Below are positions 23,449-31,549 of a DNA stretch of 44,695 bases, piece by piece. Origin of the DNA: Pseudomonadota bacterium (GTDB lineage Bacteria; Pseudomonadota; Alphaproteobacteria; Rhizobiales; Phreatobacteraceae); the NCBI GenBank assembly GCA_023416965.1, contig JAEZGJ010000213.1:1-44695 (forward strand), given 5' to 3'. Under the pieces are notes generated by a model, which was given only the letters and a program-made list of their open reading frames with translations, ran no database searches and was not told the DNA's origin. A program made the translations under genes and the position numbers. Each line of letters opens with the position of its first letter. Positions within the stretch are counted from its first letter, which is position 1.

Positions 23449-24225
23449 ATGACCAAGACAGCCGGCGTGACAGCCGTCGACGAGCGCCTGTTCCTGCAGT
23501 CCGTCGCCCGCGCCCTGGACGTGCTCGAGGCCTTCGCACAGAACCCGCGGCCCAAATCGCTCGGCGAGATCGCAGCGGCGACCGGCATCAACAAGAGCGC
23601 GGCCCAGCGCATCGGGCAGACGCTGCTGGCGCGCGGCTATCTCGAACGCGCCGACAGCGGCGGGCTGATGCTGGGGCGGCGCCTGCTCGACCGCTCCTTC
23701 GACTACCTGCGCTCCAACCCGCTGATCGAGCGGGCGACGCCGGTGCTGATGGAACTGCGCAAGCTCGCCGGCGAGCGCGTCGACCTCAGCCTCTTCGACG
23801 ACACGACGACGATCTACGCCATCCGCCTGCAGAGCAAGCGGGAGACCTTCTACGCCACGCTGCCGGGACGGCGCATTCCCACCTTCCTCTCGTCGGGCGG
23901 CCGCGCCTGCATGGCGCAGTTGGCCGATGCTGAGGTCGACGACATTCTCGCCCGTTCCGACCGCCGCGCGATCACCCCGAAGTCGCGCACCGGCCTGCCG
24001 GAGATCTGGGAGAAGGTGCGCGAGGCGCGCGTCGAGGGCTATTCCTGGGCGGCCGAAGAGGCCCTGATCGGCGAGGTCGTTCTGGCCGCGGCGGTGCTCG
24101 ACGGCGACCGGCGGCCCATCGGCGCCGTCCATGTCGCCGGCTCCCTCAGCGAGTGGTCCATCCCCGATTTCCGTCGCCGGTTCTCGCCGCTGGCCATCGA
24201 GGCGGCGCGCGCGCTCAGCACCTGA
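23449..24225 (+). CDS. IclR-family transcriptional regulator
   Basis: A 258-residue protein with an N-terminal IclR winged helix (about 15-75: VARALDVLEAFAQNPRPKSLGEIAAATGINKSAAQRIGQTLLARGYLER). The C-terminal GAF-like effector domain contains ERVDLSLFDDTTTIYAIRL, SSGGRACMAQLAD and EGYSWAAEEALIGEVVLAAAVLDGDRRPIGAVHVA. Such proteins control catabolic genes in response to a small-molecule substrate. It stands between the P450 chain and the HAAT importer on the same strand, with operator-like palindromes on both sides. ATG 23449 is preferred; a TTG at 23404 would lengthen it by 15 residues, and neither start has a strong ribosome site. Confidence 0.93.
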   Translation: MTKTAGVTAVDERLFLQSVARALDVLEAFAQNPRPKSLGEIAAATGINKSAAQRIGQTLLARGYLERADSGGLMLGRRLLDRSFDYLRSNPLIERATPVLMELRKLAGERVDLSLFDDTTTIYAIRLQSKRETFYATLPGRRIPTFLSSGGRACMAQLADAEVDDILARSDRRAITPKSRTGLPEIWEKVREARVEGYSWAAEEALIGEVVLAAAVLDGDRRPIGAVHVAGSLSEWSIPDFRRRFSPLAIEAARALST

Positions 24226-24256
24226 CGGAGCCGCCAGGCCCCCGTCCGCGCCCTGC

Positions 24257-24280
24257 CGCAGGATCGTTCGTCCTGCGTTT
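24257..24280 (+). terminator. Terminator-like hairpin after the IclR gene
   Basis: CGCAGGA pairs perfectly with TCCTGCG around seven bases and is followed by TTT. It lies 31 bases after the regulator stop and before the promoter region of the importer operon. The T run is short, so termination may be partial. Confidence 0.5.
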
Positions 24281-24352
24281 CAAACAGGCCACCCATGCCG
24301 ACAATTTGCGCGCTTCCGCCTCTCGGCGGGGTTTGACAGCGGGCGACCATGC

Positions 24353-24394
24353 GTATCACAGTATCAATATAACCGTATTGTTTGTCGATACGGT
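24353..24394. promoter_or_regulatory. Operator-like palindrome ACCGTAT-N9-ATACGGT upstream of the HAAT importer (site 3)
   Basis: A perfect 7+7 inverted repeat at 24372-24394, preceded by two GTATCA half-elements (24353, 24361), the second within CAGTATC as at 20354. TTGACA occurs at 24333-24338 and TATAAC at 24368-24373 could be a -10. The ribosome site AGGAG (24401) and ATG 24414 follow. It is the best copy of the motif shared with the sox/P450 promoter. Confidence 0.7.
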
Positions 24395-24413
24395 TCCGCT
24401 AGGAGATTCCACC

Positions 24414-25565
24414 ATGACGCAGTTCTCCCGCCGTCACATGCTGGCCGCCATGGGCGCGAGCGTCGCCGCTCCGTCCGTCCTGCGCGCCCAGTCCTCCGAG
24501 CCGATCAGGCTCGGCGGCATGCTCCCGCTCTCCGGCCCCGCCAGCATCGAGGGCCGCCAGATCCTCTCGGGCATCCAGTTCGCGATCGAGGAGGCCAATG
24601 CCAAGGGCGGCGTGCTCGGCCGCCGGATCGAGCTGGTCATGGAGGACGACGAGAGCAACTCGACCAAGGGCGTTACCGCCGTGCGCCGCCTGATCGAGCG
24701 CGAGAAGTCGCCGTTCATCGTCGGCACCTACGCCTCGGCCGTGGCGATCGCCGCCTCGAAGATCGCCGCCGAATACAAGGTCGCCATGCTGTCGGGCGGA
24801 TCGACCGCCGCCGGCGCCACCGACCAGAACACGCCGGGCGATCCCTGGTTCTTCCGCTCCTGGCCCGACAGCAACGCCCAGGGCGACGACACGGCGCGCG
24901 CCATCGTCGAGAAGTTCAAGAAGACCAAGGTCGCCATCATCCACGACAACACCAATTACGGCGTGACGCTGGCCGCCCAGGTGACCCGGGTCGTCAGCGG
25001 CGTCGGTGGCACCATCGTCTCCACCGACAGCTACAATGCCGGCGAGCAGGACTTCTCCTCCATGCTCACCAAGCTGCGCTCGCTGCGCCCGGAGGCGGTC
25101 TATATCGGCGGCTGGGCCGGCGACGGCGCCAACATCGTGCGGCAGGCGGTCGAGGCGGGCGTGCGCACCCAGTTCGTCGGTTCGGGCTCGATGAATTCCG
25201 ATGACTTCATCCGCCTCGCCGGCCCGGCTTCGGAAGGCTTCGCCGTGGCCAGCCTCTACGAGCCCTCGACCCCGAACCCGGTGGGCAAGGCCTTCGGCGA
25301 GCGGTTCCGCGCCCGCCACAACGTCGACGCCAACACGCTGTCGGCGCTCGGCTTCGAATCCATGACCATCGGCATCGAGGCGCTGCGCCGCGTCGGCAAG
25401 CCGGACGGCCTGGAGATCCAGAAGATGCTGAAGAGCGGCATGAAGGACTTCCAGCTCGTGCAGGGGCCCGCCGGCACCACCGCGGCCTTCAACGCCAAGG
25501 GCAGCGTCGACTTCCCCAACTTCATCGCCGTGGTGAAGGACGGCAAGCGCCGCCTCGACGTCTGA
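24414..25565 (+). CDS. HAAT-type ABC transporter substrate-binding protein (LivK-like)
   Basis: A 383-residue periplasmic protein with a Tat-like signal (SRRHMLAAMGASVAAPSVLRAQ) and the Peripla_BP_6 fold. Typical segments are IRLGGMLPLSGPASIEGRQILSGIQFAIEEANAKGGVLGRRIEL, a loop EDDESNSTKGVTAVRRLIE, and the hinge region SGGSTAAGATDQN. This group binds branched-chain amino acids, amides, urea or aromatic acids; the genomic setting suggests a methylated acid. AGGAG lies eight bases upstream. It begins the operon that continues through the permeases and ATPases to 28896 and beyond. Confidence 0.94.
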   Translation: MTQFSRRHMLAAMGASVAAPSVLRAQSSEPIRLGGMLPLSGPASIEGRQILSGIQFAIEEANAKGGVLGRRIELVMEDDESNSTKGVTAVRRLIEREKSPFIVGTYASAVAIAASKIAAEYKVAMLSGGSTAAGATDQNTPGDPWFFRSWPDSNAQGDDTARAIVEKFKKTKVAIIHDNTNYGVTLAAQVTRVVSGVGGTIVSTDSYNAGEQDFSSMLTKLRSLRPEAVYIGGWAGDGANIVRQAVEAGVRTQFVGSGSMNSDDFIRLAGPASEGFAVASLYEPSTPNPVGKAFGERFRARHNVDANTLSALGFESMTIGIEALRRVGKPDGLEIQKMLKSGMKDFQLVQGPAGTTAAFNAKGSVDFPNFIAVVKDGKRRLDV

Positions 25566-25585
25566 CGCCGGGTTTCGTGATCGCG

Positions 25586-26476
25586 ATGGATCTCTTCCTG
25601 CAATATCTGGCCAACGGCGTCGTCATCGGCAGCACCTATGTGCTCGTCGCCGTCGGCCTGACGCTGATCTTCGGCATCCTCGGCGTGGTGAACTTCGCCC
25701 ATGGCGAGTTCTACATGATCGGCGGCTATGCCGGGATCGTGGCGATCACGGTGCTCAAGCTCCCGGTCCTCCCGGCCATCGCCTTCGTCCTCGTGGTGGC
25801 GGCGGTGGTCGGCATCGCCGCCGAGGCGATCCTGCACAAGCCGATGAAGAACCATGACGCGACGAGCTCGATCATCTCCTCGTTCGGGCTCGCGGTGGCG
25901 CTGCAGAACGCGGCGCTGGTGGTGATGGGGCCGCAGCCGCAGCGGCTCAATCTCGACGTCTCCAAGATCCCGGTCCTGTCGTCGCTGCCGACCGATTTCG
26001 GCCCGGTCTTCCTGCCGCAGCAGCGGCTGCTGATCCCGATCGCGACGGTGCTGCTGATCGCCGTCCTCTATGTCGTGCTTCGCTACACCTGGACCGGCCG
26101 TGGCCTGCGGGCCATGGCCCAGCATGCGACGGTGGCACGGCTCTGCGGCGTCCGGGTGGAGCGGGTGGCGATCGTCACCTTCATCACCGGCGCGGCGCTG
26201 GCGGGCACCGCCGGCATGCTGATGTCCTCGGTCTTCTTCGTCTATCCCATCGTCGGCAACATGATCGCGCTGAAGGCCTTCACGGTCGTCATTCTCGGCG
26301 GCATGGGCAATGTGGCGGGGGCGGCGGTGGCCGGCCTCCTCCTCGGCATCACGGAATCGCTGACCTCGGCCTATATCTCCAACGCGATGCGCGACATCGT
26401 CGGCTTCGTCTTCGTCATCCTCGTGCTGCTGTGCCGCCCGCAGGGCCTGTTCGGCAAGGCGGTGGAGCGGTCATGA
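25586..26476 (+). CDS. HAAT ABC permease (LivH-like)
   Basis: A 296-residue permease of the LivH group with about eight helices. The start MDLFLQYLANGVVIGSTYVLVAVGLTLIFGILGVVNFAHGEFYMIGGYAG is diagnostic. ATG 25586 is preferred over GTG 25577, nine bases upstream. The gene follows the binding-protein stop by 20 bases, and its stop overlaps the LivM-like start (ATGA). Confidence 0.94.
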   Translation: MDLFLQYLANGVVIGSTYVLVAVGLTLIFGILGVVNFAHGEFYMIGGYAGIVAITVLKLPVLPAIAFVLVVAAVVGIAAEAILHKPMKNHDATSSIISSFGLAVALQNAALVVMGPQPQRLNLDVSKIPVLSSLPTDFGPVFLPQQRLLIPIATVLLIAVLYVVLRYTWTGRGLRAMAQHATVARLCGVRVERVAIVTFITGAALAGTAGMLMSSVFFVYPIVGNMIALKAFTVVILGGMGNVAGAAVAGLLLGITESLTSAYISNAMRDIVGFVFVILVLLCRPQGLFGKAVERS

Positions 26477-27408
26477 GGGTCTATCTCCTGGCGCTGCTCG
26501 CCTTCGCGGTCCTCGCCGTCGCGCCCTTCGGCATCGGCGGCTACGAGACCAACGTGCTGATGATGGTGCTGTTCTTCGTCATCCTGGCGGTGGGCCTCGA
26601 CCTCGTCACCGGCTATTGCGGCCAGTTCTCCTTCGCCACCGGCGCCTTCTACGGCATCGGCGCCTATACGGCGGCGATCATGACCCGCGATCTCGGTACC
26701 TCGATCTGGGTGCACCTGCCGGCGGGCGCCATCGTGGCCGGCCTGTTCGGCCTGCTGCTCGGCATCCCCGCCCTCAGGCTGAAGGGTCATTTCCTCGCCA
26801 TCGTCACCATCGCCTTCCAGACCATCGTCTATCTCGTCATCTCCCAGTGGACCTCGTTCACCGGCGGGCAGGTGGGCCTGCCCATGCCCAATGCCGGTCC
26901 GGTGACCGTCTTCGGCGTGACGCTGTTCGAATTCGGCTCGCTGCGCTCCTATTACTGGCTGACGCTGGCCATGACGGCGCTGACCCTGCTGATCTCGTGG
27001 CGCCTCGTGAACTCCCGCCTCGGCCGCGAATGGGTGGCGATCCGCGACGACGAGACCCTGGCCAGCGCCGTCGGCCTCGACACGACACGCGGCAAGCTCA
27101 CCGCCTTCGTCGCCTATGCGGCTCTGGCCGGGGTGGCGGGCGTGCTCACCGCCCATTCGCTGCGCGGCGTGACGCCCGACGACTACACGATCTGGATCTC
27201 GGCCACGGTGGTGGCCATGATGGTGGTCGGCGGCCGCGGCACCTTCATCGGGCCGATCCTCGGCGCCGTCTTCCTCGCGATCCTGCCCGAGCTCCTGGGC
27301 AAGTTCGCCGAATACAAGATGCTGATCTACGGCGTCCTGCTCGTGCTCGTCGTCACGCTGATGCCGGAGGGCGTGGTCGGCCGCCTGCGCGCGAGGGCGG
27401 CACGATGA
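26473..27408 (+). CDS. HAAT ABC permease (LivM-like)
   Basis: A 311-residue permease with about eight to nine helices and the LivM signature LDLVTGYCGQFSFATGAFYGIGAYTAAIM, then GIPALRLKGHFLAIVTIAFQTIVYLV and the loop GREWVAIRDDETLASAVGLDTTRGKLTAF. ATG 26473 overlaps the LivH-like stop by four bases, and its own stop overlaps the next ATG in the same way, indicating tight translational coupling. Confidence 0.94.
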   Translation: MRVYLLALLAFAVLAVAPFGIGGYETNVLMMVLFFVILAVGLDLVTGYCGQFSFATGAFYGIGAYTAAIMTRDLGTSIWVHLPAGAIVAGLFGLLLGIPALRLKGHFLAIVTIAFQTIVYLVISQWTSFTGGQVGLPMPNAGPVTVFGVTLFEFGSLRSYYWLTLAMTALTLLISWRLVNSRLGREWVAIRDDETLASAVGLDTTRGKLTAFVAYAALAGVAGVLTAHSLRGVTPDDYTIWISATVVAMMVVGGRGTFIGPILGAVFLAILPELLGKFAEYKMLIYGVLLVLVVTLMPEGVVGRLRARAAR

Positions 27409-28193
27409 CGATCCCCATCCTGGAGGCCCGCGGCATCACCAAGCGGTTCGGCGGCGTCGTCGCGGTCAACGACGCCAGCCTGACCGTCGGCAAGGGCCAG
27501 ATCGTCGGGCTGATCGGCCCGAACGGGTCGGGCAAGTCGACCATGGTCAATCTCGTCTCCGGCGAGATGATGCCGAACGAGGGCACGTTCCTGTTCAACG
27601 GCGCCGACATCACGGCCCTGCCCTCCCACCGGCGGGCGCGGCTCGGCATGGCGCGCTCGTTCCAGCTGCTGCGCCTGTTCCATTCGCTCAGCGTCGAGGA
27701 CAACCTGCTGCTGGCCAACCACATGAGGATGAAGGCAAGCATCCTCGATTCCATCGTCGGACGCCGCGGGGCCAAGGCGGAGGAGGACAGGGCGCGGGCC
27801 CGCGCGCGCGAACTGCTCGCCTGGTTCGACCTGCAGGATTTCGCGGAGCGGCCCGTTTCGGCGCTCTCCATCGGCCAGCAGCGCATGGTCGAGATCGCCC
27901 GCGGCATGATGAGCGAGCCGAGCCTCTTCGTGCTCGACGAGCCGGCCGCCGGCCTGTCGCCGCCCAATGTCGACAAGCTCATCCAGCTGGTGCGCCGGCT
28001 GCGCGACGAGTTCGGTGTGTCGATCCTCCTCGTCGAGCACGTCATGCGCGTCGTGCGCGACCTCTGCGACCATGTCGTCGTGCTGGATTCGGGCGTGAAG
28101 ATCGCCGAGGGCGCGCCGGACGCCGTGGTGAAGGATCCCGTCGTGATCGAGGCCTATATCGGAACCGGGTGGAAGCGCCGTGCTCAAGGTTGA
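27405..28193 (+). CDS. HAAT ABC ATP-binding protein (LivG-like)
   Basis: A 262-residue ATPase. The Walker A is GPNGSGKST (about 37-45), then RSFQLLRLFHSLSVEDNLLLA, signature LSIGQQRMVEIARGM, Walker B LFVLDEPAAGLSPPN and switch H in LLVEHVMRVV. The signature SIGQQ in place of SGGQ is common in LivG proteins. The C-terminal VVIEAYIGTG matches the LivG tail. It overlaps the LivF-like start by 14 bases. Confidence 0.94.
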   Translation: MTIPILEARGITKRFGGVVAVNDASLTVGKGQIVGLIGPNGSGKSTMVNLVSGEMMPNEGTFLFNGADITALPSHRRARLGMARSFQLLRLFHSLSVEDNLLLANHMRMKASILDSIVGRRGAKAEEDRARARARELLAWFDLQDFAERPVSALSIGQQRMVEIARGMMSEPSLFVLDEPAAGLSPPNVDKLIQLVRRLRDEFGVSILLVEHVMRVVRDLCDHVVVLDSGVKIAEGAPDAVVKDPVVIEAYIGTGWKRRAQG

Positions 28194-28896
28194 CAGCATC
28201 GTCGCCGGTTACGGCCGCACCCGCATCCTGCACGGGGTCAGCCTCGAGGTGCCGAAGGGCGGCCTCGTCGCCCTGCTCGGCGGCAACGGCACGGGCAAGT
28301 CGACGACGCTGAAAGCCATCGTCGGCCTCGTCGCCGTGCAGGAGGGCCAGGTCGTCCTCGACGGCCGGGTGATCAACGACGTGCCGGCCGAACAGCGGGC
28401 GTCCCTCGGCCTCTCCCTCGTGCCGCAGGGCAAGGAGGTCTTCGCCGGCATGAGCGTCGAGGAGAACCTCCTCATGGGCGCCTATCACCGGCGCCGCGAC
28501 CGGCAGGGCATCGCCTCCGACCTCGAGGGCGTCTACCAGCGCTTTCCGCGCCTCAAGGAGCGCCGCAAGATCAATGCCGGCATGCTCTCGGGCGGCGAGC
28601 GGCAGATGCTCTCCATCGGTCGGTCGCTGATGGCGCGGCCCTCCGTGCTGCTGCTCGACGAGCCGTCGGCGGCGCTCGCCCCGCGCATCGTGGAAGAGAT
28701 CGCCGAGGCAATTCTCGGGCTCAGGGACCTCGGCCTGACGCTGCTCCTCGTCGAGCAGAATGTCGGCATGGCCCTCGACATCGCCGATCACATCTACGTC
28801 ATCCGCGGCGGGCGCATCGCCTACGAGCGCGAGGTGGGCGACGGCATCGCCATGGAAGAGCTCCAGGAGTTCTATCTGGGCGGGCAGGAGCACTGA
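28180..28896 (+). CDS. HAAT ABC ATP-binding protein (LivF-like)
   Basis: A 238-residue ATPase with start GTG 28180 inside the previous gene. The Walker A is GGNGTGKST, the LivF marker LVPQGKEVFAGMSVEENLLMG, the signature MLSGGERQMLSIGRSLM, and Walker B VLLLDEPSAALAPRIVEE. It ends ELQEFYLGGQEH as LivF proteins do. It completes a five-component importer with the genes from 24414. Confidence 0.94.
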   Translation: MLKVDSIVAGYGRTRILHGVSLEVPKGGLVALLGGNGTGKSTTLKAIVGLVAVQEGQVVLDGRVINDVPAEQRASLGLSLVPQGKEVFAGMSVEENLLMGAYHRRRDRQGIASDLEGVYQRFPRLKERRKINAGMLSGGERQMLSIGRSLMARPSVLLLDEPSAALAPRIVEEIAEAILGLRDLGLTLLLVEQNVGMALDIADHIYVIRGGRIAYEREVGDGIAMEELQEFYLGGQEH

Positions 28897-28901
28897 CAAC
28901 G

Positions 28902-28921
28902 GCGCCGCTCCCCGGCGGCGC
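28902..28921 (+). terminator. GC hairpin between the importer and the first SDR gene
   Basis: GCGCCGCT pairs with GGCGGCGC (one G-T pair) around four C bases, five bases after the LivF-like stop. There is no T tract. It may lower expression of the downstream enzyme genes relative to the transporter rather than end the transcript. Confidence 0.35.
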
Positions 28922-28942
28922 GGTCCATGCGAGGGTTGTGAC

Positions 28943-29719
28943 ATGAGCGAGCCGAGGGCAGCACGTTTCGAAGGCCGGGTGGCGGCGGTGACGGGAGCGG
29001 CCGGCGCGCTCGGGCGGGCGAGTGCCGCCGCCCTGGCGCGAGAGGGCGCGAAGCTCGCCCTGTTCGACCGCGATCCCGCCGGACTCAAGGAGACCGCCGC
29101 GCTCTGCCCCGGCGCCATCACCGTCACCGGCGACGCCCGCTCCGCCGCCGATCTCGGACGCTTCGCCGACGCGGCGAAGGGCGCCTTCGGTCCGGTGGAA
29201 CTGCTGGTTGCCGCCGCCGGAATCATCGGCCCCTCCAAGATCGCCATCGAGGCGACGGAGGAGGAATTCGACCTCGTCTTCGACATCAACGTGAAGGGCT
29301 CCTGGCTCGCCGCCAGGGCCTTCATCCCGCAGATGCGCGAGCGCGGCCGCGGCTCGGTGGTGCTGTTCTCCTCCACCGCCGGCCTGCAGGGCTCCCCGGT
29401 CTATTCGGTCTATTCCGCCTCCAAGGGCGCGGTGACGCTGCTCACCAAGAGCCTCGCCCTCAACCACGCCACCGAGAACATCCGCGTCAACTGCGTCTGC
29501 CCCGGCACGATCGACAGCCCCATGCACCGCCAGGGCATGGCAGCGATCGCCGACCCGGTCCTGCGCGCCGAACGCGAGGCCTTCCAGAAGGCGAAGCATC
29601 CGATGAACCGCTTCGGCCAGCCCGAAGAGGTGGCGGCGGGCGTGCTCTATCTCCTCAGCGACGAGGCCTCCTACACGACCGGCCACGCGCTTCCCGTCGA
29701 TGGAGGCCGGCTTGCCTGA
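28943..29719 (+). CDS. Short-chain dehydrogenase/reductase (first of a pair)
   Basis: A 258-residue classical SDR. The cofactor motif is TGAAGALGRASAAALA (TGxxxGxG), FDRD at the end of beta-2 suggests NAD(H) preference, and the usual NNAG is VAAAG. The catalytic residues are Ser in FSSTAGLQGS and YSASK. The ending DEASYTTGHALPVDGGR is typical. It oxidises or reduces an unknown hydroxy or keto intermediate. The ATG lies 46 bases after the importer, and the end overlaps the second SDR. Confidence 0.92.
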   Translation: MSEPRAARFEGRVAAVTGAAGALGRASAAALAREGAKLALFDRDPAGLKETAALCPGAITVTGDARSAADLGRFADAAKGAFGPVELLVAAAGIIGPSKIAIEATEEEFDLVFDINVKGSWLAARAFIPQMRERGRGSVVLFSSTAGLQGSPVYSVYSASKGAVTLLTKSLALNHATENIRVNCVCPGTIDSPMHRQGMAAIADPVLRAEREAFQKAKHPMNRFGQPEEVAAGVLYLLSDEASYTTGHALPVDGGRLA

Positions 29720-30467
29720 TCCGACACGCTTTGCCGGCAAGGTCGCGATTGTCTCCGGTGCCGCCCGCGGCATCGGCGAGGGCATCGCCGAGCGCTTTGC
29801 CGCCGAGGGGGCGAAGGTCCTCCTCGTCGACGTCATCCCGGAGGTCACCGAGACCGCCGCCCGGCTCGGCCAGACCGCGCTCGTCAAGAGCGTCACCGAC
29901 CGCGATGCCGGCGAGGTCATGGCGAAGGCCGCCCTCGACGCCTTCGGCCGCATCGACATTCTCGTCAACAATGCCGGCATCGGCGGCTCGAAGCGGCTGA
30001 TGGAAAGCGACGACGCGCTGATCGACCGCTTCCTCGATACCAATCTCGCCGCCGTGCTGCGCGTCACGCGGGCCGTCGTGCCGCACCTGCCGCGGCCGGG
30101 CGGTCGCGTCGTCAACATCTCCTCGATCTTCGGCATCACCGGCTATCCTGGCACCACCGCCTATGCGGTGGCGAAGGCCGGCGTCGCCCAGTTCACCCGG
30201 CAGCTTGCCGGCGAGCTCGCTCCGGAGGGTATCCTGGTCAATGCCGTGGCGCCGGGGCTCATCGCCACGCCGATGACGACCGGCCACCGGCAGAACGCGC
30301 TCTACACCCGCCTCATCGTCGAGGGCACGCCGGTGGAGCGGATGGGAACGCCCGCCGACATCGCGGGACCCGTGGCCTTCCTCTGTTCCGAGGATGCCGC
30401 CTTCGTGACGGGCGTGGTCATGCCGGTGGACGGCGGGTTCCTCGCCGCGCGGCACGGGAAGATCTAG
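29712..30467 (+). CDS. Short-chain dehydrogenase/reductase (second of a pair)
   Basis: A classical SDR (FabG-like) with SGAARGIGEGIAERFAAEG, VDVI at the acidic beta-2 end (NAD-type), NNAGIGG, NISSIFG and YAVAK for catalysis, and VTGVVMPVDGGF near the end. It is not a simple duplicate of its neighbour: sequence identity by eye is limited to the motifs. TTG 29712 is used because GGAGG (29702-29706) stands five bases before it. The alternative ATG 29700 has no ribosome site and would add four residues. The overlap with the first SDR suggests matched amounts of the two proteins. Confidence 0.9.
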   Translation: MPDPTRFAGKVAIVSGAARGIGEGIAERFAAEGAKVLLVDVIPEVTETAARLGQTALVKSVTDRDAGEVMAKAALDAFGRIDILVNNAGIGGSKRLMESDDALIDRFLDTNLAAVLRVTRAVVPHLPRPGGRVVNISSIFGITGYPGTTAYAVAKAGVAQFTRQLAGELAPEGILVNAVAPGLIATPMTTGHRQNALYTRLIVEGTPVERMGTPADIAGPVAFLCSEDAAFVTGVVMPVDGGFLAARHGKI

Positions 30468-30491
30468 ACCGGTTTCAAGGGAGACGAGACG

Positions 30492-31319
30492 ATGCACGAC
30501 ATGAGCGTCAAATGGCCGAACGGCGCCCGCTGCGCCGTGATGCTGACCTTCGATTTCGACGCCGAAACCCTGTGGACCTCGCGCGACCCGGAGAATGTCC
30601 GCCGCCCCGGCGTGCTCAGCCAGGGCCGCTATGGTGCCAAGGTCGGCGTTCCGAAGATCCTCGACACGCTGCGCGAGGAGGGCGTGAAGTCGACCTTCTT
30701 CGTGCCCGGCTGGACGGCGGAGAACCACACGGACCGCGTCGAGATGATCCTCAAGGACGGCCACGAGGTCGCCCACCACTCCTATTCCCACAAATGGGTG
30801 AGCGATGATCCGCAGGCCGAGATCGAGGAGATGGAGAAGGGGCTGGAGGCGCTGAAGCGCACCGTGGGCGTCGTGCCGAAAGGCTACCGCTCGCCTGCCG
30901 GCGAGGTCTCCGAGGGGCTGTTCAAGCTGCTGAAGCAGCACAATTTCCTCTACGATTCCTCGCTGATGGATGACATCAACCCCTACCGGCACGTCATGCC
31001 GGACGGCTCCAAGGGCGTCATCGAACTGCCCTGGCACTGGTCGCTGGACGATGCGCCCTTCGCCCTCTTCTCGGTGAAGACGCCGCGGCCGATCTTCACC
31101 AACGAGCACATGCTCTCGGTCTACAAGGAGGAGTTCCGCGAGATCTACAAGTGGGGCGGCCTGTTCGACATGATCTTCCATCCGCAGATCGGCGGGCGGC
31201 CGAGCCGCATCGCGCTGATCCGCGAGCTCATCGCCTTCATCCGCACCTTCCCGGGCGTGTGGTTCGCGACGGGTACCGAGGTGGCGGAAGCCTGGTCGCA
31301 GGCGCACGAGGCGGAGTGA
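30492..31319 (+). CDS. NodB-fold polysaccharide deacetylase family, PuuE/cyclic-imidase-like
   Basis: A 275-residue protein with the NodB metal site: TFDFDAE (about 19-25) gives the Asp pair, HSYSH (H-x3-H) the two histidines, and YRSPAG the Arg motif. There is no signal peptide and no carbohydrate-binding part, so it is probably cytoplasmic and belongs to the PuuE subgroup. That group includes metal-dependent allantoinase-type and cyclic imide hydrolases. A hydrolytic step on a cyclic amide/imide or an N-acyl substrate fits better than cell-wall deacetylation. GGGAG lies before ATG 30492. It is 24 bases after the SDR pair in the catabolic operon. Confidence 0.88.
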   Translation: MHDMSVKWPNGARCAVMLTFDFDAETLWTSRDPENVRRPGVLSQGRYGAKVGVPKILDTLREEGVKSTFFVPGWTAENHTDRVEMILKDGHEVAHHSYSHKWVSDDPQAEIEEMEKGLEALKRTVGVVPKGYRSPAGEVSEGLFKLLKQHNFLYDSSLMDDINPYRHVMPDGSKGVIELPWHWSLDDAPFALFSVKTPRPIFTNEHMLSVYKEEFREIYKWGGLFDMIFHPQIGGRPSRIALIRELIAFIRTFPGVWFATGTEVAEAWSQAHEAE

Positions 31320-31549
31320 GCCCAACGATCGAAGGCTGGCGGCGGGCTGGCATTGCTGGCCTGCCTTTCGCCTGCGTTGACAGCCCCGGGGGCCCTCCCT
31401 AACCGTTGCGCCCAAGCTGAAAGGCGCCGGCCAACGGCGCTCTACAGGGGCGGGGAGGGAGCCCGGACGGCGGCGGCGCCAGGCGCCGGCGCAACCGACT
31501 CTCACCCACCCCCGGACATGCGGCTGCGGGCCGCGGGTGGAGAGGCGTG
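31320..31549 (+). other. 230-base gap before the ThDP enzyme gene, with GC-rich inverted repeats
   Basis: No gene is visible. A hairpin GCGCCG-N5-CGGCGC (31424-31440) and further GC palindromes lie here, with a TTGACA (31378-31383) that may be a -35 element. It may hold a second promoter for the ThDP gene. No GTAT-N9-ATAC site and no riboswitch-like thi-box pattern were seen. Confidence 0.4.

Noticed and set aside
31320..31549. Possible riboswitch (thi-box) before the ThDP enzyme
   Set aside because: The conserved thi-box sequence elements were not found; only GC-rich inverted repeats are present.
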